Shown piece by piece: positions 1 through 7,642 of a stretch of DNA of 64,000 bases. The stretch's first letter is position 1. Every line of letters starts with the position of its first letter. The stretch covers positions 1-64,000 of the forward strand of contig NZ_LATZ01000120.1 of NCBI RefSeq assembly GCF_000981385.1, in the 5' to 3' direction. The notes under the pieces are model-generated. The model was not told where the DNA came from and did no database searches. It saw nothing but the letters and a program-made list of their open reading frames with translations. Source of the DNA: Bacillus sp. SA1-12 (lineage in GTDB: Bacteria > Bacillota > Bacilli > Bacillales > Bacillaceae). Made by a program: the position numbers and the translations under genes.

Positions 1-160
1 AACTTCTTTTACACTCGCATATTTATCCTCTCGATTTAATTGTTTTTCCCAATAATAGTATGTACTACGTGGAATGTCAGCGACTTTAACTAATTCCACG
101 ATATCAAATTCATTCTTTAGCTCAAAAATTACTTGCGCTTTGACTTTGTTTGTAATTTTT
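1..160 (-). CDS. IS3-family transposase OrfB (N-terminal part, cut by window edge)
   Basis: Read in the frame -1 to orfA, the minus strand stays open from the A-run at 156-160 to base 1. It encodes a peptide containing FELKNEFDIVELVKVADIPR and then a Tyr-rich STYYYW segment. This is the typical start of IS150-type OrfB, the part before the DDE integrase core. It overlaps the end of orfA, and the AAAAATT stretch at 153-160 is the likely slippage site. The catalytic DDE residues would lie outside the window, so whether the transposase is intact cannot be seen. Confidence 0.75.
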
Positions 161-650
161 CCTGTGCTTGAACTAAAGCGTTCAACTTTTTTAAGTAGGC
201 GTTCTCCATACGTAAACGCTCATTTTCAGCCTGTAGAGCCTCAAGCGATCCTTCAACTGGTAATTGTTTTTTAACATTAGTTTTTGTTTCTTTTTTCATG
301 GATGATCGCCCCTTTTTCTTTGGATGTAGGGCATCAATTCCTCCAGTCTCAAATAACTTGCGCCAGTTTCGGATCAAGCCTGGTGAAGAAATATTGAAAA
401 TGGCAGCTGCGTCATAAGAGGATATACCCGTGTCTTTCATAAACTTGAGTACATTTAGTTTAAACTCTACAGAATAACTTGTATAGGATTTAATAAATGC
501 TTCTAAACCAAATTGTTCATAAAGGCGTATCCATCCACTTAAGATAGGAGGACTAACATTAACTTCTTCCGCAACTTTATTAATACTTTCATTTCTTTTT
601 AAATACCTTAATACAATTTGAATTTTTTCTTCCGTTGTAAATTTGGCCAT
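129..650 (-). CDS. IS3-family transposase OrfA (two HTH domains)
   Basis: This 173-residue protein has two helix-turn-helix modules, around residues 5-55 and 60-115, and a charged leucine-rich coiled coil near 130-165 (EALQAENERLRMENAYLKKL) that ends in a Lys/Arg-rich tail. This is the usual OrfA plan of the IS150 subgroup: HTH for binding the terminal repeats and a coiled coil for OrfA/OrfAB oligomerisation. The start at 650 lies just inside the terminal palindrome. The gene looks complete, and it is followed by the -1 frame orfB. Confidence 0.9.
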   Translation of the reverse strand: MAKFTTEEKIQIVLRYLKRNESINKVAEEVNVSPPILSGWIRLYEQFGLEAFIKSYTSYSVEFKLNVLKFMKDTGISSYDAAAIFNISSPGLIRNWRKLFETGGIDALHPKKKGRSSMKKETKTNVKKQLPVEGSLEALQAENERLRMENAYLKKLNALVQAQEKLQTKSKRK

Positions 651-657
651 TAAAACA

Positions 658-695
658 CCCCGTAAATGTTAGTTTGGTGTCTAACATTTACGGGG
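658..695. repeat. 15-bp perfect palindrome at the IS end
   Basis: CCCCGTAAATGTTAG at 658-672 and its exact reverse complement at 681-695 are separated by 8 bases. The palindrome coincides with the terminal region of the IS3-family element, before orfA. The outer arm is probably the terminal inverted repeat and the inner arm a second transposase-binding or translation-masking hairpin. The role is inferred. Confidence 0.7.
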
Positions 696-727
696 CAGAT
701 CAATTCTGAGATAGCTTTCTTTTAAAA

Positions 728-2185
728 TCATTCTTCGCTTTCAGCAAGCATGCGCAGGGAAAAGACCGTTTTTTCCCCAGAGCTTTTCTTTAAGAACAAC
801 TCACCGCCGCCCTGTGCTTTTGCTAAAAGCTGGCTGAACGGCAAGCCAAGACCTAGTCCTCGTTCTACATGTTTTTTGTTTTCTCCTCGATAAAAGCGTT
901 CAAAGATAAACGGTTGTTCTTGCTCAGAGATACCGTAACCATTATCCGATACATCAAGCGAAATAAAACGGCCATCTTTGTATAGCTCAACAGAAATTTC
1001 TCCCTTTTTTCTCCCTTTTACAGCATGAAGGCTATTATTTAATAAATTCACGAGGATTTGTTGTAATCTGACATGGTCTGCAATCGCAAAAAGCTGTGGT
1101 TCATGTGTTGTAAACGTAAGGTTTACGCCCGCTAATTGCTGCTGGTGAACAATTTCCCACTGATAGATGATCTCTTTTACAACACGGCATAGATCCATTT
1201 TTTCTGGATTTACTTTAATCGAACCTGCACTAAAGCTATTAAAATCTAATAAATCCTCCACCATCTTCTGCAGTTTATTTGATTCATTTAAGGCCATTTG
1301 GACAAATTCCTTACTCTGATCGCCTGTAACAACATTGTCTCTTACTGCTTGAATCAAGGCACTTACCGATGTAATCGGTGTTTTTAATTCATGTGTCACG
1401 CCAGCGAGCAATTCCGATCTCAGAGCTTCAAGATGTTTGAGACGATTCGTCATTTCCTTGAAGGAGGTGACAAGCTGATGTAGCTCTTTTTCCTTCACAT
1501 CTTCGTTTAATTCAATTTCATAGTTTCCCCGCATTAGTTCTCCAGCCGCTGTTGCGACTTCTTCAACAGGTCTTGCTAATTTTCTGGACAATGAATAGAT
1601 GACAAACCAGCCTAATATCGCTAATCCTCCTAAGAGTAAAGCAAGCAGCTGATATTCTTCACGATTCATATTCGTTAAATCTGTAATCGGTTGAATAATA
1701 ATGATGGCACCAATGGTTTCTTCATCATACTTAATAGGCGAAATAACAGCATATGCTGTCCTAAACCGGTCTGATGAAATTTTTTCCACTGATAATGCTT
1801 CTGGTATTTCTAATAATCTAATAAGTTCATCTTGCTTATTAGGATCAACATGAGGGCCTCTCGGGCCAAGTGAACGTACTTCTCCATCATTTGTTTTCAG
1901 ATAAAATTCCAACGGCTCACGATTATTTAATACTTTTTCTCGATCCTCGAGGAACGGGAGTTTATGGCTGAGCATTATGTTACCTTCCTCATCAACTTCA
2001 ACTACTCGATCCGAGATCTCTTGTGCCAGTAATTTGGTTAATTCCAGCTTGTTTTCGATTGAACTATGCCGTATCCAAAAAATTGAAACGACTGCGATAA
2101 TAAGTAAACCAATGACAAGCGTGATTAAATAACGTCTTGTCCAATAATATAATAGCGGAATTTTTGACTTTTTCTTATTTAACAT
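728..2185 (-). CDS. Membrane sensor histidine kinase (HAMP, HisKA, HATPase)
   Basis: This is the sensor kinase of an OmpR-type two-component pair. From the chosen start it has a short basic N-terminus, a first membrane segment near residues 17-38, an extracytoplasmic sensor of about 135 residues and a second membrane segment near 178-200. After that come a HAMP linker, a HisKA box with the phospho-acceptor in THELKTP (about His265), and the N, G1 and G2 boxes of the ATPase (NNSLHAV, DNGYGI, GLGLGLPFS). An upstream start at 2236 would overlap the regulator gene by 62 bases, so I prefer the ATG at 2185, which overlaps it by 11. It is co-transcribed with the response regulator. The adjacent MacAB-type efflux genes suggest that the pair senses an envelope-acting toxin or peptide, which is inference. 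Confidence 0.88.
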   Translation of the reverse strand: MLNKKKSKIPLLYYWTRRYLITLVIGLLIIAVVSIFWIRHSSIENKLELTKLLAQEISDRVVEVDEEGNIMLSHKLPFLEDREKVLNNREPLEFYLKTNDGEVRSLGPRGPHVDPNKQDELIRLLEIPEALSVEKISSDRFRTAYAVISPIKYDEETIGAIIIIQPITDLTNMNREEYQLLALLLGGLAILGWFVIYSLSRKLARPVEEVATAAGELMRGNYEIELNEDVKEKELHQLVTSFKEMTNRLKHLEALRSELLAGVTHELKTPITSVSALIQAVRDNVVTGDQSKEFVQMALNESNKLQKMVEDLLDFNSFSAGSIKVNPEKMDLCRVVKEIIYQWEIVHQQQLAGVNLTFTTHEPQLFAIADHVRLQQILVNLLNNSLHAVKGRKKGEISVELYKDGRFISLDVSDNGYGISEQEQPFIFERFYRGENKKHVERGLGLGLPFSQLLAKAQGGGELFLKKSSGEKTVFSLRMLAESEE

Positions 2186-2858
2186 AGAATTGGTAACCCA
2201 ATCCGCGAAGTGTTTTAATCTCTCCATCTGCCTCATCCCATCCGCTTAATAATTTACGAATTCGTTTTATGGCAAGATCAACTGCCCGATCGCTACCTTC
2301 ATAATCATATCCCCAAACATTTTCAATCAGCTGCTCTCGTGTAAAGGTTTGATTCGGATGCTCTGCCAAAAATAGAAACAAGGATAGATCTCTAGGAGTT
2401 AATTGAATTTCGATACCATTTAAGAACACTTGATGAGCAAGAAAATTTATTTTTAATGACCCATAAAGTTTTACCTTATCTGCTTCCTCAAGTTGCGGTG
2501 ATCTTCTAAGAACCGCACTCACTCTTGCAAGCACCTCTTCTGCAATAAACGGCTTTGTAATGTAATCATCTGCACCGCTGTCAAATCCTTGTAACTTTTG
2601 ATTCATATCGGATAAAGCCGTAATCATAATGACCGGACAGGAGCTTTTTTCACGAATTTTCTCTAATACTCCCCAGCCATTAAGCTCCGGCATCATGACA
2701 TCTAATAAAATGAGCGCAGGCTTTAGTTCATCAGCTTTTTGTAAAGCTTCCACACCATTGTAGGCATAGTGTACTTTATAGCCCTCTTTTTCTAAATATG
2801 CACCTAACACCATAGAAATGGCGATTTCATCTTCCACGACTAAAATTGTTTTCATCAT
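2175..2858 (-). CDS. OmpR/PhoB-family response regulator
   Basis: The 227-residue protein has a receiver domain (acidic pair E9-D10, phospho-acceptor D53 in LLDVMMPE, T80, K102 in ITKPF) followed by a winged-helix DNA-binding domain ending in LRGLGYQFYVK, a classic OmpR-family terminus. It overlaps the kinase gene, so the two are translationally coupled. A hairpin terminator separates the pair from the YknXYZ-like operon upstream, so it probably has its own promoter in 2859-2907. The likely targets are the neighbouring efflux genes, but no operator was identified. Confidence 0.93.
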   Translation of the reverse strand: MMKTILVVEDEIAISMVLGAYLEKEGYKVHYAYNGVEALQKADELKPALILLDVMMPELNGWGVLEKIREKSSCPVIMITALSDMNQKLQGFDSGADDYITKPFIAEEVLARVSAVLRRSPQLEEADKVKLYGSLKINFLAHQVFLNGIEIQLTPRDLSLFLFLAEHPNQTFTREQLIENVWGYDYEGSDRAVDLAIKRIRKLLSGWDEADGEIKTLRGLGYQFYVK

Positions 2859-2907
2859 CTATTTCCTTTTTCCTTTGATTATACTAAAACTACCTTGATT
2901 GGAAAAA

Positions 2908-2937
2908 GGAGTTTGACATCATGATCAGTCAAACTCC
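2908..2937 (-). terminator. Rho-independent terminator after the YknZ-like gene
   Basis: Perfect 10-bp arms (GGAGTTTGAC and GTCAAACTCC) enclose a 10-base loop. On the minus strand the hairpin is followed by TTTTT, so it should end transcription of the efflux operon before the two-component genes. Confidence 0.8.
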
Positions 2938-2952
2938 ACTAAAAATCTTTGT

Positions 2953-4128
2953 TTAATGTCGCAACGCAGCTAAAGGACTTAAGTTTGCCGCTTTGTTTGC
3001 AGGGAAGATGCCAAAAGCAACTCCAATTATTATCGAAAAGCTTACAGCCACACCTACCGCGATCCAAGAAATGGATACAGCCATATCTAATACTTGGGAA
3101 AGCGCCTCTGCACTTCCAATGCCTATTAGAACACCCAGCAATCCGCCCAGAGCGCTTAGGACGGTTGCTTCAATTAAGAATTGCGTTAAAATATCCTTCC
3201 TTTTTGCACCAATTGCTTTTCGAATACCGATTTCTCTCGTTCTTTCGGTTACAGAAACAAGCATAATATTCATAATTCCGATTCCGCCAACAATAAGTGA
3301 AATACTCGCAATACCTGCTAACAGGAGAGTCATTGTATCTGTTACAGATGTTAATGCCTCCTGGATATCTGATTGATTCCTAACATTGTAGCTTGTTTCA
3401 TCACCGCTAAATTGATTGTAGAGAAAACGTTCAATTTTAGCCATTCCCATTTCTACTGTATCTTCAGTAATCATTTTCACATCCACTGAATTAATCACGG
3501 TTTGTCCTAAAAACCGTTGTGCTGTGGCAAAGGGGATAAGGACCATATCATCAACCGTGCCTTGCAGCTCTTCACCTTGTTCCTCAAGAACACCAATTAC
3601 TTTAAAGGTGGTCCCATCTATTTTTACTTCATTCCCGACAGGGTTTGTAAATCCAAATAATTCTGTTGCAATGTTAGATCCTAAAAGGGCAACCTTGTTG
3701 CGGTTTTCTTCATCAATATTTAAAATAAAGCGTCCCGAGCTGACTGCAGTTTCTTGGACATTCTCATAAGATGGAGTAACACCGTTAATGGTGACGCTCT
3801 CCATACTTGCTGTGCTATTTTTCACTGTTCCGCTTCCTGAAACGGATGGTGACACAGCCTCTACTTCAGAATAATCCTCAAACCCCATAACCTCATAATA
3901 ATCAACGACTTCTTCGCTTGTTGTATTACCTTGTATCGAAACTGATACCATTGTCGTTCCTAATGATGAAACATCTTCTGAAACAGATTGTGAAGCCCCT
4001 TGCCCTAGTGAAACAAGTGCAATAACTGCTGAAACCCCGATGATAATTCCCAGCATCGTTAAAAAGGCTCTAAGTTTATTGGTTACTATATTTTTAAAAG
4101 CAATTTTGATCGCTTGCCCTAGTTTCAA
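2953..4128 (-). CDS. yknZ: MacB-type ABC transporter permease (YknZ-like)
   Basis: This 391-residue permease has the MacB plan. One membrane helix lies near residues 21-42, a large extracytoplasmic MacB_PCD domain covers about 43-265, and three C-terminal helices lie near 268-290, 312-340 and 354-375. The cytoplasmic motif TERTREIGIRKAIGAKR before helix 3 is the family's coupling segment. Its start overlaps the end of the ATPase gene by 4 bases, which gives the order fusion protein, ATPase, permease. In B. subtilis YknWXYZ protects against the SdpC toxin. Here no YknW homologue is seen, so efflux of a toxin or amphipathic peptide is an inference from family. Confidence 0.88.
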   Translation of the reverse strand: MKLGQAIKIAFKNIVTNKLRAFLTMLGIIIGVSAVIALVSLGQGASQSVSEDVSSLGTTMVSVSIQGNTTSEEVVDYYEVMGFEDYSEVEAVSPSVSGSGTVKNSTASMESVTINGVTPSYENVQETAVSSGRFILNIDEENRNKVALLGSNIATELFGFTNPVGNEVKIDGTTFKVIGVLEEQGEELQGTVDDMVLIPFATAQRFLGQTVINSVDVKMITEDTVEMGMAKIERFLYNQFSGDETSYNVRNQSDIQEALTSVTDTMTLLLAGIASISLIVGGIGIMNIMLVSVTERTREIGIRKAIGAKRKDILTQFLIEATVLSALGGLLGVLIGIGSAEALSQVLDMAVSISWIAVGVAVSFSIIIGVAFGIFPANKAANLSPLAALRH

Positions 4129-4826
4129 TGGACAAGCACCTCCCTTCTCTCAGAGATTTTTCCATCTTGTATGCGAATCACTCGCTTTGCTTGTTTTGCA
4201 ATTTGTAAATCATGTGTGATTAAAATGATGGTATGGCCTTGATGATTTAAATCCCGGATCAAATTCATCACTTCAATACCCGTTTTACTGTCTAATGCAC
4301 CAGTTGGTTCATCTGCCAGCAAGATCGGCGGATTTCCAGCAAGAGCGCGGGCTATCGCCACACGCTGCTGCTGTCCTCCTGATAATTCGGTTGGCCTATG
4401 GCCTGCTCGGTCAGCCAATCCGACCTTTTCTAAAGCTTCCATCACAATTTCTTTCCTCCGATTGCTGTTTAAGCCACGGTAAATGAGCGGAAGTTCTACA
4501 TTTTCAAAAGCAGATTGCTTAGGCAATAGATTAAATGATTGAAAGATAAACCCGATTTTTTGATTGCGAACCTCTGCTAGTTGCTTTTGTTTTAAGGAAA
4601 GAACATTTTTCCCATCCAGATAGTATTCTCCAGAATCAGGGACATCGAGGCAGCCAATCATATTCATAAGCGTTGATTTTCCGGATCCAGATGGGCCAAT
4701 GATGGCGATAAAGTCTCCTTTGTTGACGGAAAAGCTGACATCATCTAAAGCTTTAACCGTTTCTCCGCCAAGCGTATAGTGTTTCCTAATATTTCTTATC
4801 TCAACGATTCGCTGCTCTTCTATCAT
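4125..4826 (-). CDS. yknY: ABC transporter ATP-binding protein, MacB/LolD type (YknY-like)
   Basis: A 233-residue nucleotide-binding subunit. Walker A GPSGSGKS is at residues 44-51, followed by a Q-loop in FIFQSFNLLP, the signature LSGGQQQR, Walker B ILLADEPTGALD and an H-loop in ILITHD. FQSFNLLP and DEPTGALD are typical of the MacB/LolD branch. The gene overlaps both neighbours by 4 bases, which indicates tight translational coupling in the three-gene efflux operon. Confidence 0.93.
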   Translation of the reverse strand: MIEEQRIVEIRNIRKHYTLGGETVKALDDVSFSVNKGDFIAIIGPSGSGKSTLMNMIGCLDVPDSGEYYLDGKNVLSLKQKQLAEVRNQKIGFIFQSFNLLPKQSAFENVELPLIYRGLNSNRRKEIVMEALEKVGLADRAGHRPTELSGGQQQRVAIARALAGNPPILLADEPTGALDSKTGIEVMNLIRDLNHQGHTIILITHDLQIAKQAKRVIRIQDGKISERREVLVH

Positions 4827-5860
4827 TGACCGATTCCTCCCCGATTACCGCCTCCGTCTTGAGGCATTTGTCCGTTACCCATACTGCCTGGGAAGCCCCT
4901 TTGCATCATTCTGTCCATACTTTCTTCTGAATCATCACTGGACTGAAGGGTCGGAAGAACCACCTCATCACCAGCGCTTATACCATTGACTATTTCGGCC
5001 ACTTCTTCATTTTGCAAGCCTACTTCAACCGTTTTTTGTGTAGTTTGTGTTGCACTTTTTGCATCAGTCGCCTCTACATCTGAATTTTGCTGACCTTCTG
5101 CTTGTCCAGATTCTGTTGTGTCTTCACCTTCAGCCGGAACAAGTACATAATATTGGTCACCTTGTTTTTGAACAGCTTCAATTGGAACGGTAACGACATT
5201 TTCCTTGCTTTCCGTTGTAATCACTGCCTCTGCAGTCATTCCTACTTTGATTCCCGTTGGTTTATTAATCTTTACATTGACAGCATATTGTGCCACACTG
5301 CTGCTTTCTGATTCATTTGCTTCTTTTGATACACTTGTTACAGTCCCTGTAAACTCTGTATTTGGAAGGGCACTAACATCAATCTGTGCAGTTTGACCAA
5401 CCTTCACCTTGGAAATATCTAATTCATCCACATTTACAACCATTTCCAAATTACTGTAATCTGTAATTTCGATCATTTCCGTTCCCATTGAAATCGTATC
5501 TTCTGCCTTCACGTTTAATGTTGTTATCTCTCCTGAGAACGGCGCCTCTATTGGATCTAGGTCATCATCTTCAAATGTGATTAAATCATCACCTTCTTCA
5601 ACCGTATCACCAACCTCAACTAAAACTTCTTCCACAACTGTATTATTTTCATCCGCTGTGATGAGCTCCTCATTAATTGTTGAAATGCTTCCTGTACCGC
5701 TTACCGTCACTTCGACATTCCCGGTTTCTGCAACTGCTGTTTGTGTCTCCAAGACAGGGGTGCTTGCTTCCTCCTTTTTACTACTGTAAATCCCATAAGC
5801 GGTTGCTCCGCCGCCAATAACTAATACAAGTACGACAACGCTAATGATCCATTTTTTCAT
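4823..5860 (-). CDS. yknX: HlyD/MacA-type membrane fusion protein (YknX-like)
   Basis: A 345-residue adaptor with an N-terminal membrane anchor (residues about 4-24), then barrel-sandwich halves around 48-150 (EEVLVEVGDTVEEGDDL and APFSGEITTLNVK). A beta-barrel region and a membrane-proximal domain follow, ending in a Met/Gly/Gln-rich tail. It has only a short spacer between the lipoyl halves and no long coiled-coil hairpin, as in Gram-positive YknX, which needs no outer-membrane tunnel. As first gene of the operon it should link the MacB-like permease to the cell surface. The promoter lies in the AT-rich stretch 5861-6030. Confidence 0.88.
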   Translation of the reverse strand: MKKWIISVVVLVLVIGGGATAYGIYSSKKEEASTPVLETQTAVAETGNVEVTVSGTGSISTINEELITADENNTVVEEVLVEVGDTVEEGDDLITFEDDDLDPIEAPFSGEITTLNVKAEDTISMGTEMIEITDYSNLEMVVNVDELDISKVKVGQTAQIDVSALPNTEFTGTVTSVSKEANESESSSVAQYAVNVKINKPTGIKVGMTAEAVITTESKENVVTVPIEAVQKQGDQYYVLVPAEGEDTTESGQAEGQQNSDVEATDAKSATQTTQKTVEVGLQNEEVAEIVNGISAGDEVVLPTLQSSDDSEESMDRMMQRGFPGSMGNGQMPQDGGGNRGGIGQ

Positions 5861-6031
5861 CTTTTCTTCTTCCTTTCCTTTTTACAAGATAATCTTATCC
5901 TTCTAAAATTTGCTAGCAGAATTGTTTTGTTTTTTGACCTAAACTGTTTACATGTACAAGCATAAGCCCGTAATGTGTCAGGCAAATGTCAGGATAAAAT
6001 TTACAAAAGGAAATTTGATGAAATAAAAATA

Positions 6032-6054
6032 ACCCCAGGATTAATATCTGGAGT
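6032..6054 (-). terminator. Weak terminator-like hairpin after the cupin gene
   Basis: CCAG/CTGG with imperfect flanking pairs, followed on the minus strand by a TTATTTTTATT tract. It probably ends the cupin transcript, but the stem is short. Confidence 0.4.
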
Positions 6055-6070
6055 CAATGTTTCAAATCAA

Positions 6071-6388
6071 TTACCTATTTAATAAGTCTTCACGAACCGG
6101 GGTAAATGTATCTAGTAAAATGGATTCTTCTAATGCTGTTACACCGTGTTTTGCATTGCTTGGAATATAAATCGTCTCCCCCTGGTTAAGAATTGTTTCC
6201 TCTCCATCAATCCTAAAGGCGATTTTTCCTTTTATACAATAGCTCATTTGTTCATGAATATGGCTATGTTGATAGCCTTCCGCCCCTTTTTCAAATTGTA
6301 CCTCCATCATCATTAAGCCTTCTCCAGGCTGGAAAATCTTCCGCTTTACACCAGGCTCTGCAGACTCCCATTTGCCAATATTCTTCAT
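6071..6388 (-). CDS. Small cupin protein, KdgF-like
   Basis: A single-domain cupin of 105 residues with metal-ligand candidates H41, H43 and H45 in the QHSHIHEQ segment, and H81 in NAKHGV. Size, the VKRKIFQPGEGLMMMEV start and the DTFTPVREDLL end resemble KdgF, which helps convert the 4,5-unsaturated uronates released by pectate lyases to their keto form. A secreted PL10 pectate lyase lies about 28 kb away, which fits. The gene has a good ribosome site (TAGGAGG) and a cre-like element between its promoter region and start. Small cupins are easily over-assigned, so KdgF activity is probable rather than shown. Confidence 0.75.
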   Translation of the reverse strand: MKNIGKWESAEPGVKRKIFQPGEGLMMMEVQFEKGAEGYQHSHIHEQMSYCIKGKIAFRIDGEETILNQGETIYIPSNAKHGVTALEESILLDTFTPVREDLLNR

Positions 6389-6413
6389 TAACGCTTCCTC
6401 CTATGTAAGATCA

Positions 6414-6427
6414 TGTTAACGCTTGCA
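6414..6427 (-). promoter_or_regulatory. cre-like catabolite repression site upstream of the cupin gene
   Basis: TGCAAGCGTTAACA on the minus strand matches the CcpA consensus TGWAANCGNTNWCA at 13 of 14 positions. It lies 26 bases upstream of the cupin start, a roadblock or promoter-overlap position. CcpA control is inferred. Confidence 0.55.
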
Positions 6428-6581
6428 TACACCTCTACTACTATAGCATAATTGTATCTATGATTTATGTCTTTAGGGGAAAGTTAATTCCTTTTATTCT
6501 GAAAATTTAGTTAATAACGCTAAAATGTTAGAATGGAAGATTATCGGTCCGAATAAAAACAAACCATAAGGGGGATATGAC

Positions 6582-7373
6582 ATGACTCAGTTATTATGGC
6601 CTAATGGAACACCTTTTCAAGATGCAAACCAGGAATTTTCACCGACTATTACACCCTATTTTGCTGAGCGAAATGGAAAGCATGCTACAATCATCGTTTT
6701 TCCTGGCGGCGGCTATCAAAACCGGGCACCTCATGAAGGAGAGCCTGTAGCAAAGTGGCTGAACAGCCTTGGAATAACCGCTTTTGTCTTAAACTATCGA
6801 GTGTCGCCTTTTCGGCACCCTGCGCCGCTAGCAGATGCTCAGCGTGCCATTCGATATGTTCGTTATCATGCCAATGAATGGGATCTTGATGAACAAAAAA
6901 TTGGCATTTTAGGCTTTTCAGCAGGCGGGCATTTGGCTTCCACCGCATCAACCATTTTTGAAATAGAAGGCTTGGAAGCGAGTGATTCTATCGATCAAGA
7001 AAACGGTCGCCCAGACTTAGCGATTCTGTGTTATCCCGTCATATCATTCACAAACTACTTTCATGAAGGCTCTGCCCTCAATCTTCTTGGGGAAAATCCA
7101 TCGCATGAGTATCGAGTCTCGTTATCTAGTGAAAATAATGTTTCTGCTGCTACACCGCCAACATTCCTTTGGCATACAGCTGACGATGCTGCAGTACCTG
7201 TTGAAAATAGTCTTCTTTATGCACAGGCATTAAGCAAAAACAGCATTCCATTTGAATTGCATGTTTTCCCCAATGGACGTCATGGTTTAGGATTAGCAGA
7301 GGATGATGCAGTGGTTGGAAAGTGGACTGAGTTATGTGGTAGCTGGTTGAAAAAGCAGGGGTTTGCAGAATAG
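6582..7373 (+). CDS. Alpha/beta-hydrolase esterase (carbohydrate acetylesterase-like)
   Basis: A 263-residue cytoplasmic esterase with no signal peptide. The oxyanion motif PGGGY is at residues 41-45, the nucleophile S113 sits in GFSAGG, and the probable acid D201 or D202 (HTADDAAVP) and H234 (GRHGLG) complete the triad. This arrangement is typical of BD-FAE/acetyl-xylan-esterase-like hydrolases that remove acetyl groups from imported plant oligosaccharides. The start has a clear ribosome site (AAGGGGGA). It stands alone on the plus strand, divergent from the KdgF-like gene, which suggests shared control in pectin or hemicellulose use. The true substrate is unknown. Confidence 0.8.
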   Translation: MTQLLWPNGTPFQDANQEFSPTITPYFAERNGKHATIIVFPGGGYQNRAPHEGEPVAKWLNSLGITAFVLNYRVSPFRHPAPLADAQRAIRYVRYHANEWDLDEQKIGILGFSAGGHLASTASTIFEIEGLEASDSIDQENGRPDLAILCYPVISFTNYFHEGSALNLLGENPSHEYRVSLSSENNVSAATPPTFLWHTADDAAVPVENSLLYAQALSKNSIPFELHVFPNGRHGLGLAEDDAVVGKWTELCGSWLKKQGFAE

Positions 7374-7379
7374 TTTATT

Positions 7380-7545
7380 CTAAAAATTTGCTTGTTGGTT
7401 TTCGCTCATGTGTTCCGCGGAAGGCTGCCAAACCTCCTGGGTACCGTTCGCTTGTGGTATCTCCGTTTGGCTCGCTTTTCTAAGCAGGAGTTTTCCACCT
7501 CTTGCTGCACTAAATATAGTGCCAAAATCTAAACAAAGAAGGTTA
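7380..7545. repeat. Possible degenerate dispersed repeat
   Basis: A GC-richer non-coding patch with short blocks (TTCCGCGG, CCTCCTGGG, AAGCAGGAG) resembling the dispersed sequence seen more clearly at 12395-12570 and 61745-62045. No convincing gene is present. Similarity was judged by eye only. Confidence 0.3.
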
Positions 7546-7582
7546 ACTAAAGGCAATCGGTCATTCACCGATTGCCTTTAGT
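7546..7582. terminator. Strong hairpin between convergent genes
   Basis: Perfect 16-bp arms (ACTAAAGGCAATCGGT and its complement) with a 5-base loop lie between the plus-strand esterase and the minus-strand NHL gene. It probably serves as a shared terminator, although the T-tracts are poor on both sides. Confidence 0.6.
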
Positions 7583-7642
7583 CCTGCACTTCACTTCTCA
7601 CCTCTGCATAAGTAAGGGGAAAAGATGACCCTGCTCTCTCTT

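Larger units (their letters stand above)
1..697 (-). mobile_element. IS3-family insertion sequence, IS150-like (partial)
   Basis: The element runs leftward off the window. It contains a complete HTH orfA and the first part of an orfB in the -1 frame, the IS3-family arrangement in which a programmed -1 frameshift gives the OrfAB transposase. On the minus strand the right-hand boundary reads TGCCCCGTAAATG, beginning with the TG usual for IS3 ends, and it sits about 47 bases before orfA. I place the end at about 697 by this motif. The other end and any target duplication lie outside the window, so activity cannot be judged. Confidence 0.85.

Noticed and set aside
2175..2236. Longer kinase start with 62-base overlap on the regulator
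   Set aside because: No better ribosome site, an unusually long overlap and no domain in the extra residues.
7380..7568. 62-codon frame on the minus strand
   Set aside because: It lies within a repeat-like non-coding patch and across the terminator hairpin. The translated sequence is of the low-complexity type repeats produce.
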